64,000 nucleotides of DNA from Chloroflexota bacterium (GTDB lineage: Bacteria > Chloroflexota > Anaerolineae > Promineifilales > Promineifilaceae). Location: positions 80,034 through 144,033 of the forward strand of contig JAGOMA010000012.1 of the NCBI GenBank assembly GCA_017993775.1, in the 5' to 3' direction. Shown piece by piece: positions 7,873-16,613 of the stretch (positions within the stretch are counted from its first letter, which is position 1; the number at the start of each line of letters is the position of its first letter). Made by a program: the position numbers and the translations under genes. The notes beneath the pieces were generated by a model. It was not told the origin of the DNA, did not search any database, and worked only from the letters and a program-made list of their open reading frames with translations.

Positions 7873-10800
7873 CTATGGATGAATGGCAATAATTGGCAGA
7901 AAGCTTTGATAAGGTGGCAGGTAGCTGATTTGGGCGCGCACGGCCGTGTCGTCTCCTGATTGCGCCTGGGTGATGTAGGCCACGGCCGTCAGCCAATTGC
8001 CGCTGGTCGGCCGGGTGAAGCGCCGCGTTTGCAGCGTGATAGCGATCTCTTGATTTGGTGCTATCGATCCGCTCCAGGTCAGTTGCCCAGTGCTCCTGGT
8101 GACAATACCGGATGAAATGCTGAGGGTGTGGGTGATGAAGGCCAGGCTGGAGGGATAGCGCAGAACGGCCGTTGTCCCCGATGCCGCAATAGACCCAACA
8201 TTGGCCAGGGTAAGCGTATAGGTGACATATTGCCTGTGTCCTATTGTCGCCATTTGCACATCCAAATGCGATGGAGACAAGTCGGACGTGTCCGACCGAA
8301 CGGAGGCGATGCGGTTAAAGCTCAGGGGATCGTTTACCCCTGGGCGTTGGTGGGCAATCTCCAGAAAATTATCTATGCGTGTGCCTGGTTTTAGCCCGCC
8401 GGCTACTTGCGCCTGATAGGTGATGGTATGCGTCGCGCCGCCGGCCAATTCGCCGCGCCAGAGCAGTTCGTTTTTCTCGCGCACAAATTTGCCGCCGCCG
8501 GTTATGGTATCTTCCAGAATGCGCAGCTCGGCGGGCAGGGTGTTGGTGATTGTGACCTGATTGGGCTGGTTGGGGGCGAAATTGCGCAGGGTAATGGTGT
8601 AGGTGCGTGTTTCGTCGGACAGGCTGACTGGCTTGTCTACCGTAAAAGTGGAGTCGCCGAGGTCGCTCAGCCAGCCCATGATGCCGTTCATGATGGCCGG
8701 TTGGAGGGTGACGGGGGTCTGTTCAAAGGGAATGCACCAGAAAATGGCGCGATACGGCCGTTGCCCATCCCCCATCAATGTGTCTAAACCCTGGGCGGCT
8801 ACGCCAGCAGCCATGCCTTGCTCCTGCCACAAAAACGGCTCAGCGCTGGCATTGGGCACCAGACCGTCGCCGTTGTTTTTGTAGCTGTAAAACGACAGCG
8901 GCAGCGGTCCGGCGGCCGCGGGCGGCAGAATGGTGTCGGCGCGATAGGCTTTAGTTGGCTTCATAAAGCTGTGGTAATCGGCGATGCCCAGGTATTGGCG
9001 GGCAAGCGGTGTTGCTCTGTGCGCATCTAAAAAGTCCTGACTGCTCAGGAATAACCGGCCGCCCTGTGCCAGATAGGCTGTCAGGCGGGCGTTTTCGAGG
9101 TGCGAGACCGGCTCGTACCAATCGTAACCTGTGTACCAGATCACATAGTCGTAGGCGTCCAAAAGCGCCTGGGAAGGAGTGCCGCGCACTTCGCCATCCC
9201 AGCCCACCGTCCACTCGTCGAAATTAAAGCCGGCCTGTGCGAGCGCTGTACGGTACAGGCCTTCCTGGTTAAACCAGCGGTCGTCATCTATTAGCAAGAT
9301 GTCGCCGGGCACTTTAAAGCGGATGGGCAGGGTGGCGCTGGTGGTAGCAGAGTTGCGCGAGACGGCCGTAATTCCCCAGTCATACACGCCATCCTTGGGC
9401 GCATCAGCTGGAATGTGCATCGTCATGGTGACAACGGCCGTCTCGCACGGCCCAATCGTCAGACTGCTGTCTGAAATATCCACCGGCCAGGGCGCATTAT
9501 CCAGCCGCAGGGAGATGGTGTCTGTGAGTAATTCGCTCAGGTTGCGCAGCAAAAGCGGGTATGTCAGGTCACTGCCGGCCGGGCTAAAATCGTTGATGGC
9601 CGCATGTTCCCAAGTAAGGCCGTATTCGGTTGGCGGCGTTTGAAAGAAGGCAAATGTTTGCGCCAGCAGCGCATCGCGGTCAGCTTGTTGCGAAACGCCT
9701 TCCAGCCCAAAACTAAAATAGGATAAGTGGTAATTTCGGCATTGGTCGGCTTGTAGTCCTTCGGCCAGGCCGTTGGGGGCATAAAAAATCTCGTCGGACA
9801 GGGCATTAGGGGCAGGCGTGACCTGATCCACATCGCCCTGATTATTGGCGCTGCTGCCGCCGTTTAGCGTAAACGAAAACCCTTCGTAAACCGTGCCGGC
9901 TGCCCCGGTTATATCTTGCGTGGAGGGCGTTTTGCCCTGGTAGCGAGCCTGTAAAAGATCGGCCCACCAGATTTCGGTAAATATGCCCACGCCATCGTAG
10001 TAGCCCACATTTTGCCCGCTGATCAGCATAGAACCGCCGGTTCCCAGAAAGTTGGTGATGGTTTCGCCGGCTACGATATACCCGGGTGAATCGTCGGGCG
10101 CCGACCAGATGACGATATCGTAATCGGCGAGGTCTTGGGCGGATGGGATGCCGGGGGTGAAGGGGGAGTAAATGGGCCAATAATCGTAGGCGTAATCCAG
10201 ATTGTCCAGGCTGGCCTTATAGAATCCCGCCTGGCTGCGGTAATACCAGTGCCCGCTGTCAACGAGCATGATACCGGGACCGGGCTGGAGATAAATGGCC
10301 AGATTCGTGGTTGTGTTGGCGCTGATGGTGACATCTTTGTGAACGCGTTCGTAACCGGTGCGGCTGATGTGTAAGGTATAGTGGCCAATGGGCAGGGTAA
10401 CGGCCGTTTCCCCCTGCAACTCTGTCGTCAACAGGATGGGCGTGCCGGAAATGGTCACCGTCGCGGTTAGCGGCGTTTGCTCCGCGCCGTCGAATATGGA
10501 CAGCGCCAGCCTGCCTGACGACGGCCGTATCAGATCGAAATCCTGGGTAATCGTCTGGCCGTTTTGAATCACCAGATACCCATTTCCGGTTGGGTAGAAG
10601 CCAAACGGCGCAATGTCCAGCCGGTAACTGCCTGCGCGCAGGGCGGCGGTGAAACGGCCGTCTAACCCGGTGGTATACGTCAGAGGCACGGCCGTGGGCG
10701 TGGTAATGGTGACGACGGCGCCGGCCACAGGCGCGTCATGATCGCGCAGTTGACCGGTCACAGTTCCGTGGGTGGCCTGGGTGCTGACGGCGGCGTAGGC

Positions 10801-12261
10801 ATTGAGCAAACCCCAGCCAGAGAGTGGGTTGGGGGCGTCTGGAGACACGGAAACGGCCGTTTCCGTGAGTATGCGCGTCAGTTGGGCGCGGGTCAGACTG
10901 GGATTGGCCGACAAAAGCAAGGCGGCAGCGCCGGTTGTATGCGGCGTGGCCATCGAGGTGCCATTGAGGTAGGCGTAGCTGCCCCCGGGCATGGCGGATA
11001 AAATGCGCGCTCCTGGAGCTATCAGGGCCGGTTTGGTTTCTGGCGTTAGCGAGGAGGGGCCGCGCGAGGAAAACCAGGAAGGTGGTCCATGCGGATCGCT
11101 GGCCCCAACTGCCAAAACACCGGGCAAGCTGGCGGGCGACAAAATGGTGGCCGGTTCCGGCCCATTGTTGCCGGCGGCAAAAATGGTGATGATTCCGGCA
11201 GCCTGAACGGCCGTAATGTCTGGCAAGAAAGTTGTCAGCCACCCGGAACCGCCCCAGGAACCGTTGATGATGTCCGGGGCCAGGCTGGTGTCGCCGGCGG
11301 GGGCCAGCAGCCATTGAAAGCCCAGATGGACGGCGCTGTCGTAAATGAAGCCATCGTCGGACAGGATGTTGACGGCGATCCAGGCTGCGCCGGGCGCTAC
11401 GCCCAGACCGTGTTGGCCTACGGCCGTGCCGGCGACATGGGTTCCGTGGCCATACCAGTCGATGGGAACGGTGTCGGTGGGATGGACGGTGTTGAACCAG
11501 TTGCCTTCATGGTTAAATGCGCCGTCGCCCAGATTGCCGCGGTAATTGGGCAGCAAATCGGGGTGCTGCCAATCGACGCCGGTATCCATGATGGCCACGG
11601 TAATGCCCTGGCCGCTGACGCCCAGGGCGTGCCAGACGTAAGGGGCCTGTATCTTGTTGATGCCCCACGGGGAGATTGCTCCTGTGGGCGCGGCGGCTGG
11701 CAGGGCGCGTGTCAGCAGGGCTTCGGCGTCGGTGGTGGGTGGTGGGGTGAGGGGACGGCCGTTGTCGAGCAAAATTTCTTTTACAGCCGGGTCTTGGGCG
11801 AGTTCGTAAACGCTTTCAGGTTGACCGGTAACGGCGATGGCGTTGATGATCCACAAGGGTTGGAAGGTGGTGATGCGGCCGTCGGTTTGCATGGCGGCGA
11901 GTTTGGCGCGTAAAGGAGCCTGGGTGGCGACGGCCGTTTGTTGCAGCGTTTGCACCAGGGCATTGTGGCGGTCATCGGTAGAGGGCAGGGTTTCCAGGGC
12001 GTTGAGATCGGCCGTTTCGTGTAAGTAGACGATGTAGCGGGCGGTGGGTGGCGGTGGAACGGCCGTGAGGATTTCGCTGAGCGCGGGGTCCAATTTCGCG
12101 TCCGTCTCCGCAGTGATGGGCGTGTTGGTTGGCAAATCTGTTGGCTGCGTGCCGCTGCCTTGGTTGGTTTGAGCGTACGCTGGCGCGAGCAAAATGAGCA
12201 GCCCGGCGATCATTCCCCCAGCCGCCGAAAGTATGAGAAAGGCGAGACGATCTCTCTTCAT
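7873..12261 (-). CDS. Large secreted S8 subtilisin-family serine protease
   Basis: 1462 residues. The N-terminus has a classical signal peptide (Lys/Arg, hydrophobic stretch, 'APAYA' cleavage near residue 30). An I9-like propeptide follows (about 73-165). The catalytic domain carries Asp226 ('VAIMDTGVD'), His272 ('YGHGTHVAG'), oxyanion Asn365 ('AAGNNGP') and Ser436 ('NGTSMATPH'). Next come two carboxypeptidase-regulatory-like beta domains (about 495-650), two blocks beginning 'ILLIDD/IMLVDSG' that look like inactive alpha/beta-type domains, and DUF11-like beta repeats rich in 'NTLPAELRI' patterns. The last residues are 'YQSFLPIIAIHP', a terminal motif I associate with Chloroflexota exported proteins. 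It is probably a cell-surface or released protease. A TATAAT lies at 12269-12274 on the coding strand, so the leader may be very short; no Shine-Dalgarno is seen. Confidence 0.92.
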   Translation of the reverse strand: MKRDRLAFLILSAAGGMIAGLLILLAPAYAQTNQGSGTQPTDLPTNTPITAETDAKLDPALSEILTAVPPPPTARYIVYLHETADLNALETLPSTDDRHNALVQTLQQTAVATQAPLRAKLAAMQTDGRITTFQPLWIINAIAVTGQPESVYELAQDPAVKEILLDNGRPLTPPPTTDAEALLTRALPAAAPTGAISPWGINKIQAPYVWHALGVSGQGITVAIMDTGVDWQHPDLLPNYRGNLGDGAFNHEGNWFNTVHPTDTVPIDWYGHGTHVAGTAVGQHGLGVAPGAAWIAVNILSDDGFIYDSAVHLGFQWLLAPAGDTSLAPDIINGSWGGSGWLTTFLPDITAVQAAGIITIFAAGNNGPEPATILSPASLPGVLAVGASDPHGPPSWFSSRGPSSLTPETKPALIAPGARILSAMPGGSYAYLNGTSMATPHTTGAAALLLSANPSLTRAQLTRILTETAVSVSPDAPNPLSGWGLLNAYAAVSTQATHGTVTGQLRDHDAPVAGAVVTITTPTAVPLTYTTGLDGRFTAALRAGSYRLDIAPFGFYPTGNGYLVIQNGQTITQDFDLIRPSSGRLALSIFDGAEQTPLTATVTISGTPILLTTELQGETAVTLPIGHYTLHISRTGYERVHKDVTISANTTTNLAIYLQPGPGIMLVDSGHWYYRSQAGFYKASLDNLDYAYDYWPIYSPFTPGIPSAQDLADYDIVIWSAPDDSPGYIVAGETITNFLGTGGSMLISGQNVGYYDGVGIFTEIWWADLLQARYQGKTPSTQDITGAAGTVYEGFSFTLNGGSSANNQGDVDQVTPAPNALSDEIFYAPNGLAEGLQADQCRNYHLSYFSFGLEGVSQQADRDALLAQTFAFFQTPPTEYGLTWEHAAINDFSPAGSDLTYPLLLRNLSELLTDTISLRLDNAPWPVDISDSSLTIGPCETAVVTMTMHIPADAPKDGVYDWGITAVSRNSATTSATLPIRFKVPGDILLIDDDRWFNQEGLYRTALAQAGFNFDEWTVGWDGEVRGTPSQALLDAYDYVIWYTGYDWYEPVSHLENARLTAYLAQGGRLFLSSQDFLDAHRATPLARQYLGIADYHSFMKPTKAYRADTILPPAAAGPLPLSFYSYKNNGDGLVPNASAEPFLWQEQGMAAGVAAQGLDTLMGDGQRPYRAIFWCIPFEQTPVTLQPAIMNGIMGWLSDLGDSTFTVDKPVSLSDETRTYTITLRNFAPNQPNQVTITNTLPAELRILEDTITGGGKFVREKNELLWRGELAGGATHTITYQAQVAGGLKPGTRIDNFLEIAHQRPGVNDPLSFNRIASVRSDTSDLSPSHLDVQMATIGHRQYVTYTLTLANVGSIAASGTTAVLRYPSSLAFITHTLSISSGIVTRSTGQLTWSGSIAPNQEIAITLQTRRFTRPTSGNWLTAVAYITQAQSGDDTAVRAQISYLPPYQSFLPIIAIHP

Positions 12262-12684
12262 GCGCAGAATTATAGACGCGATTCTCAGCTGCGATAGATT
12301 ACCTTAACCAAAACCGTAACCGATTCTCATATAATTAATTTCAGGTAATGACGATTAGATTTGTAATTCTTTAAAATTGATAGACAGGTGGGGCTGGATT
12401 TACTAAACTAAAGTTGTTGTCATCCCACTGCACAAACATTGTCGTTAAAAAAAGTTAGTCGAACCAGAAATTTGGCTTGTTTGCTATAACAAGCCTTCTC
12501 GTGGCTGAATTTTATTGTACTGTTTTCAAACTCAACACTGTGTAATCGTTGGTACGGAAGTTAAGAGTAATGGCGTTATTAGCAGGTAGTGAGGTAGCCA
12601 GCTTGAGGGATTGGGAGTTTGCTCTGGGACGGCCGTCGGCTTCCTTTATTCACCATGAAGGGTTGGGTCAATGGGGAGGAAGCG
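12262..12684. other. Divergent intergenic region with hairpin and promoter-like sequence
   Basis: This 423-base spacer separates the leftward protease from the rightward GGDEF-like gene. It is AT-richer than its surroundings. It holds a TATAAT for the protease side (12269-12274, minus) and a TATAAT near 12330 on the plus strand without a clear -35. A perfect 8-bp inverted repeat, GGCTTGTT/AACAAGCC, lies at 12474-12481 and 12488-12495. No protein-coding frame of note is present. Confidence 0.5.
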
Positions 12685-13560
12685 ATGCGCCTACGCCTTA
12701 AAATTGCCGCTCTTTTTGCTTGTTTTGTTTTTTTTCTTCTATTTGGGGCGCTGCTGTTGCCGGTGACTCTGCCTGCCTATTGGGTGGTGGATATGCTGGT
12801 GTTTGGCGCGATGGCGGTCATTTTGTTGTTGGCGCCTGGCCTGCAGCGGATTTCCGGCTGGTTTGTTATCGGCGCGGGAGTCGTGCTTCTCATTTTATTT
12901 AAGGTTTTTACCGGATGGGATCATGAGCCGGGTTGGTCGACCTGGGGAATTTATTTGGTCGAAATTTTCTTTTTGGTGATGATTACCTATTTATCTTACG
13001 AAGTGTCGCTGGATTTAGGGATATTGCAGAGACAGGCGCGGACTGAGAGGCCGGATACGGCCGTTCCCCCAGCTCTGGATTCCGAAACCGGCGTTCGGCT
13101 TATTCGACAAGAAATGGTCGTGAGCCGGCGGTATGAACGGCCGTTAAGCCTCATCCTTTTCAAAACGTTCCCCAATATGACCTCGCACAATCTGGCGGCT
13201 ACAGCAGACGGTGAATCTGCGAAGCGGGCGTGTGATGGCCAATTGCAGACAACCTTGCATCAATCTATCAGCCGTCGCCTTCGCCCAGGTGACAAGTTGT
13301 TTATCGAACGGCGCGGCAATCGGTGTGCTATTGTGTGCGCGGAAACGGCCGTTGACGAAGCCACCCAATTAGCCGATACCCTGGCCCAGGCGCTGGCAAG
13401 TGAATTTGGCTTTAGACCAACCTGTGCTGTCGCATCCTTTCCTCAGGATGGGCTGACATTCAATAAGTTATTAGAACGCACGGCCGTTACTTTAGACGGA
13501 TCAGTTCAAGAAAATAAATTTGTGCAGACCCTTTTACCATCATCCAACGTCATTGGTTAA
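12685..13560 (+). CDS. Membrane protein with degenerate GGDEF-like domain
   Basis: 291 residues from ATG 12685, chosen because GGGGAGGAAGCG lies just upstream; an in-frame ATG at 12652 and an upstream TTG lack one. Residues 1-125 hold four to five hydrophobic helices. Residues about 150-285 resemble a diguanylate cyclase fold: 'DSETGVRLIRQEM' stands where 'DxLTGLxNRR' normally is, and 'RRGNR' where GG(D/E)EF should be. The catalytic signature is therefore lost. It could be a c-di-GMP or nucleotide-sensing relic or a protein-interaction module (inference). It lies directly before the polysaccharide locus, 295 bases from the initiating transferase, so a role in controlling polymer synthesis is plausible. 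Confidence 0.65.
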   Translation: MRLRLKIAALFACFVFFLLFGALLLPVTLPAYWVVDMLVFGAMAVILLLAPGLQRISGWFVIGAGVVLLILFKVFTGWDHEPGWSTWGIYLVEIFFLVMITYLSYEVSLDLGILQRQARTERPDTAVPPALDSETGVRLIRQEMVVSRRYERPLSLILFKTFPNMTSHNLAATADGESAKRACDGQLQTTLHQSISRRLRPGDKLFIERRGNRCAIVCAETAVDEATQLADTLAQALASEFGFRPTCAVASFPQDGLTFNKLLERTAVTLDGSVQENKFVQTLLPSSNVIG

Positions 13561-13855
13561 GCGATTTGGCCCTGACTGCTTCGCGCCAAATTGAAACACG
13601 CCACTCACACCGCACTCACAACTTCGCCGATGTTTGTCAATCCAACCGGCTTGCCCTGCAACCGGGGAGGCCCGGACCTGACTGCAAACCGGTGACTTTG
13701 CCTGGAATATGAATGTGACCCGTTACTTTCCGGGCTGCCATACGACTAATAAAGTGAGTAATACCACAAAATTACTCGACCAGGCATCTGCTCCATTCAT
13801 GTATCAACTGCAAATCAGAATTTCCTTGGGCAGTAAAACGTAAAGGATTATTTTC
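13561..13855 (+). promoter_or_regulatory. Leader region of the polysaccharide locus, possibly structured
   Basis: No gene is seen in these 295 bases. The middle (about 13650-13740) is GC-rich with repeated short elements, CTGCAACCGG and CTGCAAACCGG, and several complementary stretches (CCGG, GGCC, GTGAC/GTTAC) that could fold. It does not match the conserved cores of c-di-GMP, TPP, FMN or cobalamin riboswitches as I know them. The last 100 bases are AT-richer and end with TAAAGGATTATTTTC before the ATG, a usable ribosome site. Promoter and possible regulatory RNA for the rightward operon; low certainty. Confidence 0.3.
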
Positions 13856-14617
13856 ATGAGTTACCATCTTGATTACGAAGCGCTTTTTGACCAGGATAAC
13901 CCACGGCAAGATTTTGAGCGATCTGCTGCCTACATGCTGCGTCATACCATCGCACAGGAGTACCCCAACTCCTGGTGGATGAATATTTCTGCTGAGAAAG
14001 CGCTTTTTCAGGGGCAGAGTTACCTTTTTATGAAGCGGGTCATGGATTTAACGCTCATCGTCTTGTCCATGCCAATCTGGTTGATGATCATTGGTATTTG
14101 CGGTTTGCTGGTCAAACTAGACAGCCCGGGCGGCCCTGTTTTCTTTAAGCAATGGCGTACCGGTAAAGATGGCAATCGGTTCCAAATCTACAAATTCCGT
14201 ACCATGGTGCCCAACGCAGAACAAATCAAACAAGATTTGATGCACCTGAACGAGCTGCAATGGCCGGATTTCAAAATCACCTCTGACCCACGAATTACGC
14301 GGGTGGGGCGAATTTTGCGCAAGACGAGCCTGGACGAGCTGCCACAGTTGTTAAACGTCATCCGCGGTGAAATGAGCATTGTTGGACCACGGCCGACATC
14401 CTTTAAACCCGAGACGTATGCCTTGTGGCAAACAGAGCGTTTGGATGTGCTGCCTGGCGTAACTGGTCTGTGGCAGGTGATTGGGCGTGGTTCGATGGAG
14501 TTTGATGAGCGCGTGCGGCTGGATATTGCCTACATTGAACGCCAATGCATTTGGTTGGACTTTTTGATTTTAATTCATACGGCGACGGCCGTAGTATCCC
14601 AACGAGGCGCTTATTGA
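13856..14617 (+). CDS. Initiating sugar-phosphate transferase (polyprenyl-phosphate type)
   Basis: 253 residues of the bacterial sugar transferase family (WbaP/WcaJ C-terminal type). It moves a sugar-1-phosphate from a nucleotide sugar to undecaprenyl phosphate at the inner membrane and begins repeat-unit synthesis. One membrane helix lies at about 60-86 ('MKRVMDLTLIVLSMPIWLMI'). Conserved motifs are 'GPVFFKQWRTGKDG', 'YKFRTM', 'DPRITRVGRILRKTSLDELPQ', 'VGPRP' and 'LPGVTGLWQV'. The four extra N-terminal helices of full-length WbaP are missing, so this is the short form. First gene of the forward cluster, 14 bases before the next glycosyltransferase. Confidence 0.92.
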   Translation: MSYHLDYEALFDQDNPRQDFERSAAYMLRHTIAQEYPNSWWMNISAEKALFQGQSYLFMKRVMDLTLIVLSMPIWLMIIGICGLLVKLDSPGGPVFFKQWRTGKDGNRFQIYKFRTMVPNAEQIKQDLMHLNELQWPDFKITSDPRITRVGRILRKTSLDELPQLLNVIRGEMSIVGPRPTSFKPETYALWQTERLDVLPGVTGLWQVIGRGSMEFDERVRLDIAYIERQCIWLDFLILIHTATAVVSQRGAY

Positions 14618-14631
14618 CCGCTGCTCACACC

Positions 14632-15780
14632 ATGGCCCACAAAATTGCTTTTGCCCGGATGTTTCCTAAAGCTCCGGTGGGTGACAGCGTCGCCCAGATG
14701 CTGGAGAACGCTTTTCCGGAATATCAAGTAGATACATTCGATGTCACTGCCCTTTTAAAAGGCAGCCCTGGCCTTGTGGCGGCCAACGGCGTGGCTATGA
14801 TGCGCGCCTACGGCCGTGATATCTTGCGCGGCTACCGCACCATCGGCCAGGCTTTTTGGGGTACAAGCTACCTCATGGCCCATGCGCGCCGCGTGCTGGC
14901 GCAAAAAATGCGCCAGCAAGATGGCGCGTATGCCTTTTCTTTCCAATTGCAATCCATGCTGGCTTTGCAGACAGACCTCTGCCCTCATTTTGTGTATACA
15001 GACCACACGCATCTGGCAAATCTTGATTACACCCATTTCGACAGGAACCGCCTGAATAATGAGGCCTGGGTGGCTGAAGAACGCCAACTCTACCATCAGG
15101 CGGCGCTGGTTTTCACACGCAGCAGCAACATTTCCCGTTCGCTGGTTGACCAATATGGTCTGGCGGCTGAAAGGGCTGTTTGCGTGTATGTTGGGGTGAA
15201 TGTCCGGCCGCAGCAGGCGGCGCTGCCTGTTGGGGCGAAGAACGGCCGTTACCAGGAGCCACACATCCTTTTTGTCGGCATAGATTGGGAACGCAAGGGT
15301 GGCCCTGATCTGGTGCAAGCCTTCATGGAATTGCAAAAAAGCAAGCCCAACGCCCGTTTAACCATCGTCGGCGCTGCCCCCGACCTGAACGTGCCAAACT
15401 GCCAGGTATTAGGCCCGGTGCCGGTAAACGAAGTAAGCCAATATTACCAGCAAGCATCTATCTTTTGTTTGCCTACTCAGTTGGAACCCTTTGGTGTTGC
15501 TTTTGTCGAGGCGATGGCTCATCGACTGCCCATTGTTGCTACCAATGTGGGCGCAATTCCTGATTTTGTGAAAACGGGTTACAATGGCTACCTTGTATCG
15601 CCAAACAATGTGCCCGAATTAACAGCCGCCCTGAAAACCTTGTCGGAAAATCCTGAAGCGTGCGAAACCTTTGGGGCGCAGGGGTATGAATTGTTCGCGC
15701 AGCGATACAATTGGGACTACGTTGGGGCGGCGGTTCGCGGCCATGTTTTGGCAGCCATTGCGAATTTGCAGGCGAATTGA
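14632..15780 (+). CDS. GT4 family glycosyltransferase
   Basis: 382 residues from ATG 14632. An ATG-less extension of 29 codons back into the previous gene is unlikely. The C-terminal half is a GT-B donor domain: 'HILFVGIDWERKGGPDLVQAF', 'RLTIVGAAPDL', then the E-x7-E signature region 'EPFGVAFVEAMAHRLPIV' and 'TNVGAIPDFV'. The N-terminal half is an acceptor domain without signal peptide. It should transfer a sugar from an NDP donor to the growing lipid-linked repeat unit in the cytoplasm. It follows the initiating transferase by 14 bases, so it could add the second sugar (inference). Sugar specificity unknown. Confidence 0.88.
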   Translation: MAHKIAFARMFPKAPVGDSVAQMLENAFPEYQVDTFDVTALLKGSPGLVAANGVAMMRAYGRDILRGYRTIGQAFWGTSYLMAHARRVLAQKMRQQDGAYAFSFQLQSMLALQTDLCPHFVYTDHTHLANLDYTHFDRNRLNNEAWVAEERQLYHQAALVFTRSSNISRSLVDQYGLAAERAVCVYVGVNVRPQQAALPVGAKNGRYQEPHILFVGIDWERKGGPDLVQAFMELQKSKPNARLTIVGAAPDLNVPNCQVLGPVPVNEVSQYYQQASIFCLPTQLEPFGVAFVEAMAHRLPIVATNVGAIPDFVKTGYNGYLVSPNNVPELTAALKTLSENPEACETFGAQGYELFAQRYNWDYVGAAVRGHVLAAIANLQAN

Positions 15781-15884
15781 GGCTAGGCGCGATGCCCTCT
15801 TCCTTGGGTTTTTCACCCATGGGCCGCGCAGCCAAAACCGATAATTGGGCCTGATCAGTCATATTTATTTTGGGAGTATACGCG

Positions 15885-16529
15885 GTGACACAAATCAATA
15901 CATATTGGCGAATTGTTCGGCGGGGATGGTGGATAATTGTGTTAACGGCCGTTGCAGCAGTAGCCGCCGTTCTTATTTTAGCTTCCATCTCGCCGCGTGT
16001 TTATCGGACCACGGCGCGGTACATTGTCAGCCCGCAAGAAGTCATCATGTCCAACCAGACGGATTATTTCCGCAGCCTGGACACGTTGGACCGGCGGTCA
16101 ATTATCACCACCTACGCGGAGGTGTTTGGCAGCAGCCGGATTTTGTCTGAAGCGATTGCGTCGTTGGGCGAAACATCCGAGACGATGGGCGATTATCGGG
16201 TAACGGCCGTCAGCCTGCCGGAAGCCAGCGTGATCCAGGTGGCCGTTGAAGGCGGCGACCCTTCCCAGGCGATGGCTCTAACAACGGCCGTTGGCGAACG
16301 CGCCACAGAATACATCGAAGGATTGTATTTTCTGTACGCCGTCAACCCGCTCGATCCGCCCAGCGTGCCCAAAGGCCCCATCAGCCCCACACCGCTGCGC
16401 GATGCCCTGGTCGCCGGTATTTTGGGTCTGGCGGTTGGCGTGGTTCTGGCCATTTTGTACGTCACCATCGTGGATAAACAGGCGCGCACTGACCCAGACG
16501 CGTCTCTGGCAGAAACACCTGCCGCGTAG
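15885..16529 (+). CDS. Wzz/YveK-like polysaccharide co-polymerase
   Basis: 214 residues. I take GTG 15885 because GGGAG lies eight bases before it; a TTG at 15870 is the alternative. Two membrane helices flank an extracytoplasmic region: one at about 16-38, after 'YWRIVRRGWWIIV', and one at about 175-200, after a Pro-rich stretch 'PPSVPKGPISPTPLRDA'. This is the Wzz/chain-length determinant topology. The C-terminal tail is short and carries no Walker motifs, so any tyrosine kinase partner is separate or absent. The periplasmic domain is shorter than in proteobacterial Wzz. The likely role is modal chain length or export of the polymer, together with the flippase and ligase-like genes that follow. 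Confidence 0.78.
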   Translation: MTQINTYWRIVRRGWWIIVLTAVAAVAAVLILASISPRVYRTTARYIVSPQEVIMSNQTDYFRSLDTLDRRSIITTYAEVFGSSRILSEAIASLGETSETMGDYRVTAVSLPEASVIQVAVEGGDPSQAMALTTAVGERATEYIEGLYFLYAVNPLDPPSVPKGPISPTPLRDALVAGILGLAVGVVLAILYVTIVDKQARTDPDASLAETPAA

Positions 16530-16613
16530 TAAAGCCTTTGGGCTTTCACTAAGGCTTTCAGATAGGTCCAATCCTGGCGAGCGGGCCTATCTTGGATAAC
16601 TCACGCTTTACCC

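Noticed and set aside
10736..11314. 192-codon minus-strand frame inside the protease gene
   Set aside because: Fully inside the catalytic domain of the S8 protease in another frame, with a high Arg/His content typical of GC-rich shadow frames.
13640..13740. c-di-GMP (GEMM) or c-di-AMP riboswitch before the polysaccharide operon
   Set aside because: The conserved core sequences of these riboswitches are absent; only general folding potential remains.
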